The notes: a model not told the origin generated them from the letters alone. A stretch of DNA of 64,000 nt from Hydrangea macrophylla (GCA_033977485.1 CM066994.1:116212458-116276457); one strand, 5' to 3'; counted from the stretch's first letter, positions 11,110-22,814 are shown. Translations and numbers: made by a program.

Positions 11110-12700
11110 AAAATTTTGCAGCAGAAACCATTCTGCAGGAACCCGGATCGATCCGGGTACAAAGGGTGGATCGATCCGGGGATCTGGATGGACATTCTGG
11201 ATGGACCGGGATTTGGTAATGTTTGACAGCAAAATTTTGCAGCAGAAACCATTCTGCAGGAACCCGGATCGATCCGGGTACAAAGTGTTACCCTTAAGGT
11301 TTATTAAGGCATATTTAATTATGTTTTGATGATGTCAAATATGCTATGATAATTACATGATTCATATTAATTCATTCTTTGTTATTATCATAGTCATTTT
11401 CATGCTCATATATAATCTCATGTATTAATTTTGTTTCAATGTTTTAACATCTTGTGTGCATGAGATTTAATTGATGTAGATCAAGATTACAAGGAGCTCA
11501 ACAAGGATCAAGCTTGAAGACTTGAAGATATTTCATCATTGGTTGAAGTCTAGGACCATCATTGTAAGGCATCTTGATCTCACACTCTTAGGGGCTCAAA
11601 CAAATGCTAAAAGTTAAAGTTTTGGAAACAAATTTTAAATGGGTCATCTTTAAAGCAATGCCCCAACCAATTTAAGAATAATTAGATGTTGAGTTTTATA
11701 TGGTTGGAAAGGTATTTGAATCTAGTTTCCAAAACATCAAACGGATCGAAAATCCGATTTTTGTAGAGGGAGTTATGGCCATTTTAGTGGAGATGTGTCA
11801 GGCTGCCAAACAGGGAGGGGCAGTCGACTGAAGGCCCGAAGCAGTCGATCGAACTGAGCAGAATGTAAACAGAACCCTCTGTAAACACATCTCAGTCGAC
11901 TGCTTCAAGGATCAGTCGACTGCTTCATGTTCCAGTCGACTGAAGCGACCTGAAAAGGCATAACGGCTAGTTTTTAAAGGGGCTTTTAATTACCAAACTT
12001 GCCACCAACGGCTATAATCTTTCTTGGCCTATAAATACATGTTTTCCCACACCATTTTATGTTGATCAATCAATTGGAAAACATCTATTTCAATCACACA
12101 ACTTGTTAATTCTTAATCATTCACAATTGAGCCCTAGTTGTGTGAGTTTATCAATTTGCTCTAGCTTTCAATTGTAATCTTTGAGAGAGTGAATTGTAGT
12201 GAGCTTCAATTGTATTATCCACTCTATAAAGAGAGTTCAATTTGTATCAAATCAATTGTAAAGGTTGAGAGTTAGTAACCCTTGTGTGCAAAGAAGATGT
12301 GTTCTTCTTTGGGAGAGATCATAGGCTCTTGTAACGGTTTGGTGCACACCCGTAAGTGCTCTGGGAAACGGTTTGGTCTACACCCGTAAGTAGATCGGAT
12401 TAAAGGAATCCTCAAGAGGTGTTCTTGAGGGGTGGACGTAGGCCGCGGGGTGCGATTGCCGAACCACTTGAAAAATCGGTTTGCAAATTTTTCTTCCCTT
12501 CTCTCTTTTACATAATTGCTTGTGATTGTGTTTAATTTGCTATTAAGTTTTAAAAAGGTTAAAATTCCGCTAAAACCTTATTCACCCCCCCTCTAAGGTT
12601 TTCATATTTGGGCCAACACAAAGGGTGGATCGATCCGGGGTTCTGGATGGACATTCTGCTAGAAAAACAACAAATTGGATCGATCTGAATTTTGTGGGTG
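11110..12700. repeat. Repeated GGATCGATCC palindromes in solo LTR
   Basis: CCCGGATCGATCCGGG occurs at 11142 and 11265, GGATCGATCCGGGG at about 11168 and 12627, with a variant GGATCGATCTG at about 12677. A block of about 120 bases (TTTGACAGCAAAATTTTGCA onward) is duplicated at 11101 and 11222. The nested LTR at 11286-12618 splits the second copy. Confidence 0.8.
11286..12618 (+). mobile_element. Nested solo LTR with CAGTCGACTG repeats
   Basis: It begins TGTTACCCTTAAGG and ends TTGGGCCAACA, with a perfect 5-bp duplication CAAAG at 11281-11285 and 12619-12623. A TATA-like CTATAAATAC is present near 12030. Four exact CAGTCGACTG palindromes plus a variant lie at 11820-11945, upstream of the TATA box. 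A relative in reverse orientation lies at 46719-47836. Confidence 0.85.
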
Positions 12701-13159
12701 GATCAAGTTTTCAGCCGCCGTCCACTTTTACGGAAACGTGCATCTCTCTCTAGAAAACTCGGATTCGCGCACCGTTTCTTTTTTGTTGGAACCGGGACTC
12801 AAAGACCTATCTTTTGGTATAAAAATTTGATATACTTATTAATGACCATTTTGCCCTTGGGTTGGTTTGTGTCACAATAAAGCTCTTAAAGGTGGTTTAA
12901 TTCATACTTTTTATTCCTAATTAGTGTATTTTGGGTGTGTATCGCCTTGTTACACGTATCCTAATCCGTTGGGGCGGGTTGGGGTGTGACAACGGCAGTG
13001 ACGCCGAGTTTTTTTTTTTGAATTATTTGCCTATTTTTTGAGATAAGATTTTCTGCATTAAAAATATTACATTTTTTTTTTGTGTGATGTTTTATAATCG
13101 TTTTAAAAGTTGAGATTCAGTGTTGGTAAGAAAAACATTTTTTGTTATTTAATAAGGAA

Positions 13160-13344
13160 GAGTAATATTTGGGGCACAACCAAAGCCACAACCTTTTTTG
13201 CACAACCTTCAATTTGTGTCTATCTCTCTCTTGATGGGTCCCACAGTGCCAGTGACCCCACAGTGCCCACTAGGAGAGAGATAGACACAAAATGGAGGTT
13301 GTGCAAAAAAGGTTGTGACTTTGGTTGTGCCCCTAGTATTACCC
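13160..13344. mobile_element. Mutator-like MITE (GGGGCAC family)
   Basis: A long fold-back with arms GGGGCACAACCAAAGCCACA and its complement. It is flanked by an exact 9-bp duplication AATAAGGAA at 13151-13159 and 13345-13353. The centre carries TCTATCTCTCTC / GAGAGAGATAGA, shared with the elements at 15812, 18186 and 44777. Confidence 0.85.
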
Positions 13345-13375
13345 AATAAGGAAACTTATGAAAATAGGAAGGAAA

Positions 13376-13553
13376 GAGCAATGCTATGCTTCTCAAATTT
13401 TGTATCTCAAATGGTTCCCAAATACCTGTGGTGGCAGAACCACCTTCAATAATGGTGGGAGAACTTCAACATCCTTCAATCAAAATCAGATGGGCCTACT
13501 ACCACGTGTTTGAGAACCACTTAGGATACAAAATTTGATAAGCATATCATTAC
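13376..13553. mobile_element. Fold-back MITE
   Basis: Arms near GCAATGCTATGCTTCTCAAA and TTTGATAAGCATATCATTAC are inverted relatives. I found no clear target duplication. Confidence 0.6.
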
Positions 13554-13600
13554 TCATATTTTAAATATTATTAGTTTTTGATATTATTAATAGATGAAAC

Positions 13601-14321
13601 TAGGCCTGCTCAAAATCCACCCGCTCACCCGACTCACCTGACCACTCGACTCACCCGTAGCCTTTTTATTGGTTTTTAAACAATGTGGGTGGAGTCACTG
13701 GTCTTGGGGGTGGAAACCCGACAGTTTCGGGTGGAGTCACGGGTCTAGGGGAGTGAAAACCCGATTCACCCGACCCGACTCGAAGCACACTTAATTTTTT
13801 TAAAAAATATATATGTAATATGCTTATATCAATATATTTATTATGTACTAGTATTATATAGGCTTTACTATATATATATATGTAATATGCTTATATCAGT
13901 ATATGTATTATGTATTATATAGTCTTTAAATGTATATATATGTTATATTCTTGTATCAATAAAATATATATGTCATTAGCGGAGATATAAAAACATTTAA
14001 ACCATCAAACTAGCATATCACTGTTTTTATTTTTTGTTTAGTCAGAGCTTTGGTTAGCCCATGACTATGTAGACAGAAACATTCAAAGCAAAAAAAAAAT
14101 TAAAATGAAGACAAAGTCATGTGTAAAGCAAATGCTTGATTGAGACAAATGAGACAGCCGGGTTTCACCCGACTCGACCCGACTCACCCGACCACCCGAT
14201 GAGTCGGGTGCACCCGATAAAACAAGTGGATGACGGGTGGAAGGAGGGCAAACCTGACTATGTTCGGATGGATGAGCGAATAAGAGCCAAACCCGACTCA
14301 CCCAACTCGTGAGCACCCCTA
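13601..14321. mobile_element. hAT-type non-autonomous element
   Basis: It begins TAGGCCTGCTCA and ends TGAGCACCCCTA. A perfect 8-bp duplication GATGAAAC lies at 13593-13600 and 14322-14329. The interior is rich in CCCGACTCACCCGAC-like repeats, so long minus-strand frames here are repeat-derived. Confidence 0.85.
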
Positions 14322-14932
14322 GATGAAACACAAGGGTTGATTGTTGATTGAAATGGTGGGAAAATACCAAAGAATTAATTTTTTCTTTCAATTTCTTTTC
14401 TTCTTTTCTCTCCCTCACTAAATCCATGAACCAAATAAAGCCTGATAGTAATAAGGGTTGATTGTTGATTGAAATTTGTAAAGTTTGGTATGATGGTAAA
14501 ACAATTTGGGTGGCCTAAACTAAGACATGAGATGAAAATGAGTTGTGACATATGATTAGGGTGTGTTGGATTACAGTTAGGGCAATATTTTATATGTAAA
14601 TTTTTTTTTTCTAAATTGTGGGGTTGGTCTTTTGGACCAACATATTACACATAATTTTTTTTTTTTTTTTTCAAAATTGAGACCTTATAATTTTTACTTG
14701 ATCAAATTGGAATCCTACTTAAACACCAAAAATTGAGAGCCCTAAGCGACCGCCTACGTCGCGCCTATGCCCGGGCCGGCCTGCCCTAAACAAGATGATA
14801 TGGTGAGTGACAATAAAATAGATAACTTCTCACATCGCACTGATTATGTGGTGTGACAGTAACACAGAATAATTTTTCAGGATACTTGCAAGGATGAGAT
14901 TCGACTATTGCTAGATAGTGTTCATTATGAAC

Positions 14933-15414
14933 TAGGGATGGCAATGGGGAGGGTTTTTCGGGTTCCCCGCCCCGCCCCGCCCCGCCCCGCCTCGCCTAGG
15001 TAGGGTATGGGGGTGGGTTAATCGGGGTAGGAGCGGGTATGGGGTGAATTTCTTCAACCCGGGCCGAGTTCGGGTCGGGGTCGGGGGAAGGGTGAAATTT
15101 TCCGAACTCGCCCCGATTATATATATATTTTTACAAAAAACACCCTTATAATGCTTGAATTACCTAAAAATCTAGGAGTATATAAGTTTATTAGATAAAC
15201 TATTACTCCTATTAGTTCATGTGTGTTCTTGTTTTATTTTATTTTAGTTTCTTCACTTCCTTCTTGGGAATTTTTTTTCTTACCGGGGCGGGGCGGGGCG
15301 GGGCGGGACCCATGTCTCCTCGGGACGGGGCGGGGTCGGGGGAAGGGTTCACTCAACCGGGTCGGGGTTGGGGTACAGGGACTCCGTCCCATACCCGCCC
15401 TGTTGCCATTCCTA
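14933..15414. mobile_element. hAT-type element with GGGGC runs
   Basis: It begins TAGGGATGGCAA and ends TTGCCATTCCTA, with a perfect 8-bp duplication TTATGAAC at 14925-14932 and 15415-15422. CCCCG pentamer runs near 14965 and GGGGC runs near 15288 face each other and make a GC-rich hairpin in an AT-rich region. Confidence 0.87.
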
Positions 15415-15811
15415 TTATGAACAAACCTCTACATGTCATCGTCTCCGTCCATCATGGCGGATTATACCTGGTCTGTCTCTGTCACGTGTGTGCCTATGTC
15501 TTTCCACAAACAAAACTTTGCAAACTCCAAAGCAGATTACTACTACTCTTTTTTTCATTGTTGTTGTTGGATGATCAAAACTCCCACTTTGCACGTTCTA
15601 CGAGTTCACACAAACTCAAAGTTCCAAACGCAACCCCCACCCCCACCAAAAAAAAAAAAAAAAAAAAAATTGGTGCTAAATACACTAGATACACCACTCA
15701 ATAGTGTTAAAAAAATTGAAAATTTGGTGAGAAAATAGTATGTATGTGTTTGTTCCTATCTAGTTTTAGGGATTCTTTTTTTAATTGAAATATAGTTTTG
15801 TCCAACAGCAA

Positions 15812-16668
15812 TATTAGGGACAATAACAAATCTCACTAATACTCACACCTATACTTTATCTCTCTTCTAGTGATACTGTGGGTTTCACTACGGACCCTAC
15901 AGTGCCACTAGGAGAGATATAGAGTGTGGGTGTGGGTATAAATGTTAGTGAGTAGGACTGTCAATTGGGCCTGGCATGCCCGAAGCCCGATTGTTTGGCC
16001 CGTTGAATTTTGGCCCGAGCTTAATATGGGAGTGAGTCAGGTCGAGCTTGGACAAATTTTTAAGCCCGAACTAGTTTTGGGGCCGAGCTCGAGCCTATAT
16101 AAGCTCGGCCCAATATAAGCCCAATCCATACCACTATATGTATATGTATATATATACTGTCTCTCTATATGTATAATATATGTCAAAAATATATAATGCA
16201 TATATATAATATATAAAATATATAATACATACAGATGTGGTTAAAATTTGGACAACATTCCACTAAAAAGCACAACATTGTATTTCACAAAAGTGAGACA
16301 AAAATTAAGGATTTTTCTTTTTTTAAGAGAACCCAAACAGTTGTTTTTCTCTTCCTGACATACCCACGTAAACTTCGCTTTTTGGGGTCGTAGAACATTA
16401 AAAAAAAAAAAATAGAGTGAAGTGGCGAAACAATTTCTATACCCCATTTCTTTCTCTTTGAATCAATTAATCGGGCTAGGCCCAAACTCGGCCTGAAGCC
16501 CATTTTAATATATGGGTCGAGTTTGGGAATGAAGAGTGTGTTTTTGGAATGGGCTGAGCTCGGGTTTGGGAAGATAGTATTTATTTTGGGCCGACCTCGA
16601 GCAACACTAGACTCGGCTCATAGGGCCCGATTGACAGACCTATGAGATTTGTTAGTACCCCAAATATT
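15812..16668. mobile_element. GGGGCAC-family MITE split by another element
   Basis: The left arm (GGGACAATAACAAATCTCAC) and right arm (GTGAGATTTGTTAGTACCCC, broken at 15952/16646) form one fold-back with the TCTATCTCTC centre of the family. A second element (15953-16645) lies in the right arm. Confidence 0.72.
15953..16645. mobile_element. hAT-like element inserted in a MITE arm
   Basis: The ends TAGGACTGTCAATTGGGCC and GGCCCGATTGACAGACCTA are inverted repeats. The base order of the broken MITE arm shows it was inserted at GTGAG. Only TGAG is clearly repeated on both sides, so the expected 8-bp duplication is incomplete. Confidence 0.7.
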
Positions 16669-16896
16669 TACTCTATTTCAAACATGGATGATAGTCAAAT
16701 CTATCTCATTAAAGTTTGGATTTTTCCAAAAGTCATATCAATATAAAACTTCATTAAAAAGTTACATGAGAAAATTCTATGATACAACCGTAGTGTTTAA
16801 TTAGTACCATATAGTCCACTTACTTATTAGAATATGTTGTGATTTGGTCCCAACTCCCAATATGTTTTAATGCTAAAATCAGTTTGGCTAAAAAGG

Positions 16897-17071
16897 TAAT
16901 CATTTTTCTTGTGGCTAGATGGCAAGGCCTCTGGATATAACACCCAGAGGTCTCAAGTTTGAATCTCAAGGGGGTGGCCACAGGTGATTCACCCGGACGC
17001 CCTGACCTCGTGGGATTAGTCGAGGTGCACGCAAGCTGGCCCGGACACCCACGGTTATAAAAAAAAAAAAA
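16897..17071 (+). mobile_element. tRNA-derived SINE with exact target duplication
   Basis: A box-A-like TGGCTAGATGGCAAGG is followed by a box-B-like GGTCTCAAGTTTGAATCTC at about 16953, and the element ends in an A tail at 17059-17071. An 11-bp duplication GGCTAAAAAGG flanks it at 16886-16896 and 17072-17082. This is the hallmark of LINE-assisted retroposition. Confidence 0.85.
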
Positions 17072-18081
17072 GGCTAAAAAGGCTAAAGTGATTTTTAAAT
17101 TTACAACATCCTAGGACCAAATTACAAAATAACGGTATCAATTCAGATATTATCGTATGAGTGTATTTTTACTTATCCAAAATTTTGTTGACACAAATAC
17201 CTCATTAAATGAATATGTGCGACTGATCACATTCATCTTTTGAGTAAGCTAATTTACCGTATAGATTTAAGAAACTATAGATTTTTTCCAAATTTACAAT
17301 TCACAAGGTGTGTGACTTGGTACAATACAGGTTGTACAGTTAAATTATATATATATTTTTTATACTTATTTGAATTTTAGTTGGACAAACATACACCACA
17401 CACACCTTTAATTCAACCCAATTGAACTCCAAAGCCCCATAACAGAGTCCATAAAAAATTACTCATTCCGCATTAATCTCTGTACTTTATACACATCTCC
17501 AACCACGGATGATCAAACAAGAATAATTCAAAATTTTGTTAACAAAAAAATAAAATAAATAATATCAAAATTTTGTCAATGGATAGCTTAATTACTGTAT
17601 TTGTTCCAGTGTAATGTTATGATGGTGGTGGACCGGTGGTGGGTCATTATATCTTTACTTTAAACCTTATCTACTGCCTCCTGAGTCCTGAGTTTACCCA
17701 TTTAGCCATTATTTTCCCACCTTTTTCTATTGAAAATTGTCGGTGCCCGATTAAAGACCCAAGGCTATTTTGGACCATCTAAATCTTATCTACTCTCTCA
17801 ATTAAAAAAGGGTAAATATATTTTACTTTTTCCTTTGTGGTTTAAATTTGACACTTAATCCAATGAGTTTGTTGGCAAAAATGAAAATTTTATTGGTGTT
17901 AACTCTTCATTTGAAATGAATGATATATATTCTATTCATTTCCGTTACCATCACACGGATTAATTGTCAAATTTTAAACTATGGGGGAAATAAAGTGAAA
18001 ATGGGTTCAAAATTTTACACTTAGCCCACGTGGTTGTGTTTATAGTGCAAATTCTATTGGTTCTAATTTTTGACTTATCAA
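17072..18081. other. Intergenic stretch without recognisable features
   Basis: AT-rich sequence with no coding frame, inverted repeat or family I can name. Confidence 0.5.
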
Positions 18082-18187
18082 GCGAGGCATATAGTTCAAG
18101 TGATAAATAGTTTAACATTTAAGTTTCCTCTAAGACATTAATTAGAAGTTCGAACCTCCCCCTCCCCTATCTCATAAAAAAAAAAGG
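18082..18187 (+). mobile_element. Short tRNA-derived SINE
   Basis: A box-A-like TAGTTCAAGTGATAAATAG and a box-B-like AGAAGTTCGAACCTCC are followed by an A tail at 18176-18185. It is only about 105 bp and resembles the reverse SINE at 6785-6940. Confidence 0.65.
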
Positions 18188-18352
18188 GTAATGTTAGGGG
18201 CACTAACAAAATCCACTAACACTTACTAACACACTCTATCTCTCTCCTAGTGGTACTGCGGGATCCACTGCAGACCTCATGATGCCACTAGGAGAGAGAT
18301 AGAGTGTGTTAGTAAGTGTTAGTGGATTTTGTTAGTGCCCCAAATATTACTC
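18186..18352. mobile_element. GGGGCAC-family MITE, nearly perfect hairpin
   Basis: The arms GGGGCACTAACAAAATCCAC and its complement extend for about 60 bases with almost no mismatch. The centre has TCTATCTCTCTCCTAGTGG and its complement. It is inserted in an A run, so the duplication is A-rich and uninformative. Confidence 0.82.
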
Positions 18353-18489
18353 AAAAAAAAATAATAAAAATTTTGACTTAAAATGATAGATACGTTCATT
18401 TCAGCTACAATTACAGAGGATTAACTATCAATTTTTGAACAACAAGGATAAAGTGAAAAACTCGATACACATATGATGCTATGAGTAAA

Positions 18490-19070
18490 ATTAGGGGTGC
18501 CATTTAGAACAAAATTTCGATTTCGGCCGAATTTGAAAAATTCAGATTTTGGCACCAAAAATTGAATTCTGAATTTTGAAATTTCGAAATTTCAAAAATT
18601 CTGAAAAAAAAAATCAGATCGGAATCGAAATTGTTTTAAGAATTCTGAAAATTCCAAAAAAAAAATGTTTTACGAAATTTTTTTCGAAAATATTTCTGAA
18701 AAAATCCGAATATATTTCGAAAATTAAAAGAATGTGGACATATTTGTCCCACATCGAATAAGAAAAGAAATGTGAGATTAGGGGACTCTCTATAGAAACA
18801 TGACTTACCCTTTCAATTGTCTTTGTATTCCGAAAATTTCAAAAATTATAAAAATTTTCGATTCCAATTCCGAAAATTTCAAAAAAAATTCAAAAAATTT
18901 ATGAAGAATTCCAATTCCAAAAATTCCAAAATTTCAAAATCGGAAAGGAAATTAAAATTCTGAAAAAATTAGAACGAAAATCGGAACATATATTTATTTC
19001 TGAAATTTTTAGATTTTTTTTTTCGAAAGAGGGTATTTCGATCCGTCCCGGCCGAAACATTTTCCTAAAT
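18490..19070. repeat. GAAATTTC / TTCCGAAAATT-rich self-similar region
   Basis: Short phrases such as GAAATTTCGAAATTTC and AATTCCGAAAATTTC recur on both strands. It begins AGGGGTGCCATTTAGAAC and ends near GTCCCGGCCGAAAC, so it could be another degraded hAT-type element. No duplication was found. Confidence 0.4.
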
Positions 19071-19273
19071 AAAATATATCTAATTTGTTAGACTTGATGA
19101 AAACTTAATCGTTTCATTTCAGTTTACCACATAGGGATTAAATACAGTATAATCTTTTGAATTATAGGACAAAAAAATGACAATGAGTCTAACTAAAATG
19201 TAAATATAGTAACGGCATAATTTGAAAGAAAACCCCACAAGTTCACTTAAATCGCCTTTTTGTCTCAAAACTT

Positions 19274-19455
19274 GAGTAATGCTAATGTAATTACTTTCAA
19301 AAATGCTGCACCCACACCAAATTCTACACCCAACACATCCTGACCCTTGATTTCTATGGGTCCTGTGTAGGACCCAAGTGGAACCCACATAGGGCCACTG
19401 AAATCAATGAGTAAGATTATTGGATATGAAATTTGGTGTGGGTGTAGCATTACTC
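19274..19455. mobile_element. Fold-back MITE
   Basis: The arms GAGTAATGCTAATG and TGTAGCATTACTC, with an extended match through ACACCAAAT, form a hairpin. End sequences are like the elements at 29631 and 7820. Confidence 0.65.
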
Positions 19456-21144
19456 ATTACTTTAGAATTAGTCCTACAATTTTAGGACCACTTGCACATG
19501 TTTGTGTTACAGGGCTACAGTAATACATATATGTTTATAAAATGGATTTTATTTTTGGAATTTAAATAGCGTTTTTCATAACAACTTTACAAATTACATA
19601 TAAATTGGAGTCTTTATCATATTTCTTATTACACTTCATTTTTTTATTTTTATTTTTCAGAGATGCCAAAATTTATGATTTTAGAAATCATTTTATAAAG
19701 AGCATTTTTTGTAGCAGAATCATTTGAGTTCGAGTTCGTAATTGTTGTAGTTAAAATACAAAGTAAAAATATGAATGCAATTATTGTTTTCAAGGATTTT
19801 CAAACATACCCTTAATATTTGATGGCATTGGGCTTTTTTCACCATATAATTAGATTTATAGGATGGACATATCTCTCTACATAATCTTATCATAAGATTT
19901 CTCACCCACCACGAGATAAACAACATCTCCTTCCATCCTTTAATTTTATTTACAACCATTCTTGAATGGAGCGAAAAATTGGCTTTTTATTCCGGCTCAT
20001 CAGAGTTGGGAGGCCCATGTATTTCTCATGCTGAAAAAAAATCATCGACCCCCGAAAGAGCTTTTATATCCCGAATTTCCACTTCACAAGAATTGGGACT
20101 GAAATAAATGTTAAGTATTCTTTCTAAATGAGAAATAATGTTTTTGCCACATTTTTAAAGTTAAAATTTGCTATTAGACAAATTTTCTGAGATTCAATCT
20201 TTTATTCATTTCGCCATTTCGGAGTGGTACAATTTAAATCTACTCCATTCATAAATAACACAACATGATACATTCATCTTATAAGAATAGAGTAATGTCG
20301 TAGTTTTCCAAATATAATCCCAACACACGTGATAATGAGATTATATATAATAACTTATTGTAAAAATTAAGTGGTATGATCGCACTATTACTGATATGGC
20401 CCAACTACTATATTATATGTGTTAAGAAATAAATTTGAGATAAATATGACAATTATAGTACCATTCATAATAATTATCAAAACAAATTCTTTTGTAATGC
20501 ACCGAAGAGAATGATTCCATTCTAAAACATTCCATGCGGTAAAAATGTAAAATTTTGACAATTACATCAACCACATTATTGTTATATATGGTTGTGAACG
20601 CAACCATTTTTCATAAAAAAAAAAATTTAAATAAATAAAAAGAAGCAACCATTTGGAACTCAACAAGCAATTTTATTTTTATTTATTTATTTATTTTTAT
20701 TATTATTATTTTTTATAGTATCCTGTCACTTCATTGTGTCATAGATTTAGACTTTACAACAAATGGGTCTTGTAATCATGCTATTAAAAAAAAAAAAAAA
20801 ATCTTGGTCTAACATAGCTTACCTATTTAGTACTCCAGTTGTCATTGCAATTACAGTATTTTGTGAAATAGTTAAATTGACAAAAATAGTGAAACAAATC
20901 AAAAGGAGTTGTAAAGTTTGATTAAGACAGTGATAGTCATAATTGTCTCAATTTGTTGAAAAGATGAAACGATCGGCTTGTTTGGAAATATGATCAGATT
21001 TAGCCCAAATCTCACTTCATCTATGTTGATTTACAAATAATCATTTTTGGGGCATGTTTAAACCATATAAAAATTCTTATATATCTAAAAAAAAAAATTA
21101 CACCCAAACAAACGAAGAACAATATTCAATTTGGTTCTTCTTTG
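19456..21144. other. Intergenic stretch without recognisable features
   Basis: AT-rich. The open frames are short and look random. I see no RNA gene or transposon end. Confidence 0.5.
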
Positions 21145-21537
21145 TGAAGAAACTTTGAATCCAACCCAAAAGCTTAAGCTATTAGGTGGAGAGGTCCAAC
21201 ATGTATATCTAGCCATAGTCAATCCCATATTTATTCAATGTGGGACATATTGTCTAACACGCCCCCTCACGTGCAGCCTCTTCTTGGGTCTGTCACGTGT
21301 GCCTCTTTGGGTCTTATCATCGTGCAGCCTTTTGTTGGGTCTGTCATCGTGGGGTGTGCGCTATTTTTTTTTGTTTTTGTTTTTTCAAAGGGTTGGGAAT
21401 GGGCCTGGCTCTGATACCATGAAGAAACTTTGAATCCAACCCAATAGCTTAAGCTATTAGGTGGAGAGGTCCAACATATATATCTAGCCATAGTCAATCC
21501 CATATTTATTCAATGTGGGACATATTGTCTAACACTT
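21145..21537. repeat. Direct repeat of about 118 bp around a GT-rich core
   Basis: The block starting GAAGAAACTTTGAATCCAAC at about 21146 and ending ATTGTCTAACAC is repeated almost exactly from about 21421. Between them is a core with CACGTG and GGCTCTGATACCATGAAGAA, phrases I know from dispersed plant repeats. The layout looks like a small element with direct terminal repeats, or a tandem duplication. Confidence 0.75.
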
Positions 21538-22636
21538 TGAACCGAACCACACAACTCACTCTTGTGATACCCAAGCAACAATTAAAAAGAACCACAAATT
21601 CGAACCACAGAACTGACTATTGTGATACCCAAACAGCAACTATATATGGGTGTTTCATAAGAAAATCTTAGCTGTCAATTAGATGCCAAATGTCTAATTA
21701 CAGTGGGATACATAAACCGACGCCTAATCAAATGGTAATTTGGCAAAATTGGGAGAAAAGGTCTTCTTTGGATATTAATGCTAAGTTTAGTCATTAACAA
21801 TCACACACGAGGCAAAATGAGTACTACTTTGTGACTAAATGGTCCTTAGTTTAGAGATCTAGCTAGCGGCAGACTTGGTCATTAGCCCACCGTAGAAGAT
21901 GACCAATCTTTCTTTTTAGCCCTCAAAGAAGAATCCGTCAAATTAAATAAATAATTAAAATGAATCGGATAAAATAAATAAATGTACAAAAAAGGAATAT
22001 ATATATATACATACATATGTGTATATAATATTTCTCATCCTCTTTGATTTACCTTCTTTTCTTTTCTTTTTGGTGTTTGGCTTCCATTTTTTTTTTCGGG
22101 ACATTTGATTGGCTTCGAATTTTCGGTTAGGCAAAAACAAAAGCTATAATCATAAAGGTACCATGAAAATTAGTAAAAATTTCTTTAAAGTACAATTTTT
22201 TTTGATGCATCACATTTGGACGGGTCTGAACCTATTTCAGCAAAACGTGCTTTTGGAACTCTAACATGCTTTGTAAAATTTTACAACGGAAACGGTTTAT
22301 AGTATATGCGTTTATACTTTAAAGTCTCATAGAACATTTGATTTGCCTGCCTTCCATTTTGGAAACGTGATTGTAGGCCTTCAATCAAGGAGAAATTATT
22401 CCATGTAAGCGTCACATCATATGAGGTTACGGTGATCATTTCATTTTAATGGGACTCACACGAAACTCACAAAATATTAAGTATGATGGTCATGATATAA
22501 TTTCTCCGAATAGTGTAAAGTTTCGCAATATAGAAACTATTCGAAATGGTCCCCTCTCTCTTACCTTTCTTTTTAGTACTGTGTTTCTGTGTCTAAAAAT
22601 GACCATACAATCTTAGCATTGTGCATTACAATTACA
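21538..22636. other. Intergenic stretch
   Basis: No gene. Two related phrases (CCACAAATTCGAACCAC and GAACCGAACCACACAAC, near 21540-21610) repeat, and an AT dinucleotide tract lies near 22000. Confidence 0.45.
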
Positions 22637-22814
22637 CGAAAATTGTCTAAAGAGGGCGTTATCTCTTTATTAAAGAGAGGGCCTCTGTTAGCCGTCGAAT
22701 CGTGTTTTCATTAATGACAATGTTGTTATTTTACAGTTTTTAAACACGATTCGACGGCCAAAACGGAGACCCTCTCTTTAATAAAGAGAGGACGCCTCTT
22801 TAGAGCCTGACTGT
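22637..22814. mobile_element. Mutator-like MITE
   Basis: The arms CTAAAGAGGGCG and CGCCTCTTTAG extend through TCTTTATTAAAGAGAGGG and CGTCGAATCGTGTTT and their complements. An exact 9-bp duplication ACAATTACA lies at 22628-22636 and 22815-22823. Confidence 0.85.

Larger units (their letters stand above)
9170..12991 (+). mobile_element. Solo LTR (Ty3/gypsy-like) with nested solo LTR
   Basis: It begins TGTAACACCCGTACC and ends GGGGTGTGACA, with a perfect 5-bp duplication ACGGC at 9165-9169 and 12992-12996. No primer-binding site, gag or pol lies between the ends, so it is a solo LTR of about 2.5 kb once the insertion at 11286-12618 is removed. It shares the phrase ACGGAACTTAG and the order of parts with the LTR at 50286-52400. 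Its 3' half holds repeated GGATCGATCC palindromes. The short open frame at 9661-9897 lies inside the LTR and I do not call it a gene. Confidence 0.85.
9084..14783. mobile_element. hAT-type element split by nested insertions
   Basis: The left end CAGGGCCGACCCTGACC and right end GGGCCGGCCTG are related inverted repeats. Flanks TCCTAAAC (9076-9083) and CCCTAAAC (14784-14791) match at 7 of 8 bases, as expected for a hAT insertion. Within it lie a solo LTR with its own nested LTR, a Mutator-like MITE (13160-13344), a fold-back (13376-13553) and another hAT-type element (13601-14321). Without these passengers the host element is below about 0.9 kb and non-coding. Confidence 0.7.

Noticed and set aside
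14083..14427. Minus-strand frame of 114 residues
   Set aside because: Most of it overlaps CCCGACTCACC repeats of the element at 13601-14321.
15219..15738. Plus-strand frames of 161 and 101 residues
   Set aside because: They lie across a hAT-type element and low-complexity DNA; the coding look comes from GC runs and a poly-A tract.
16897..17071. A genuine tRNA gene
   Set aside because: Box A and box B are present but the cloverleaf is not, and a poly(A) tail and target duplication mark a SINE.
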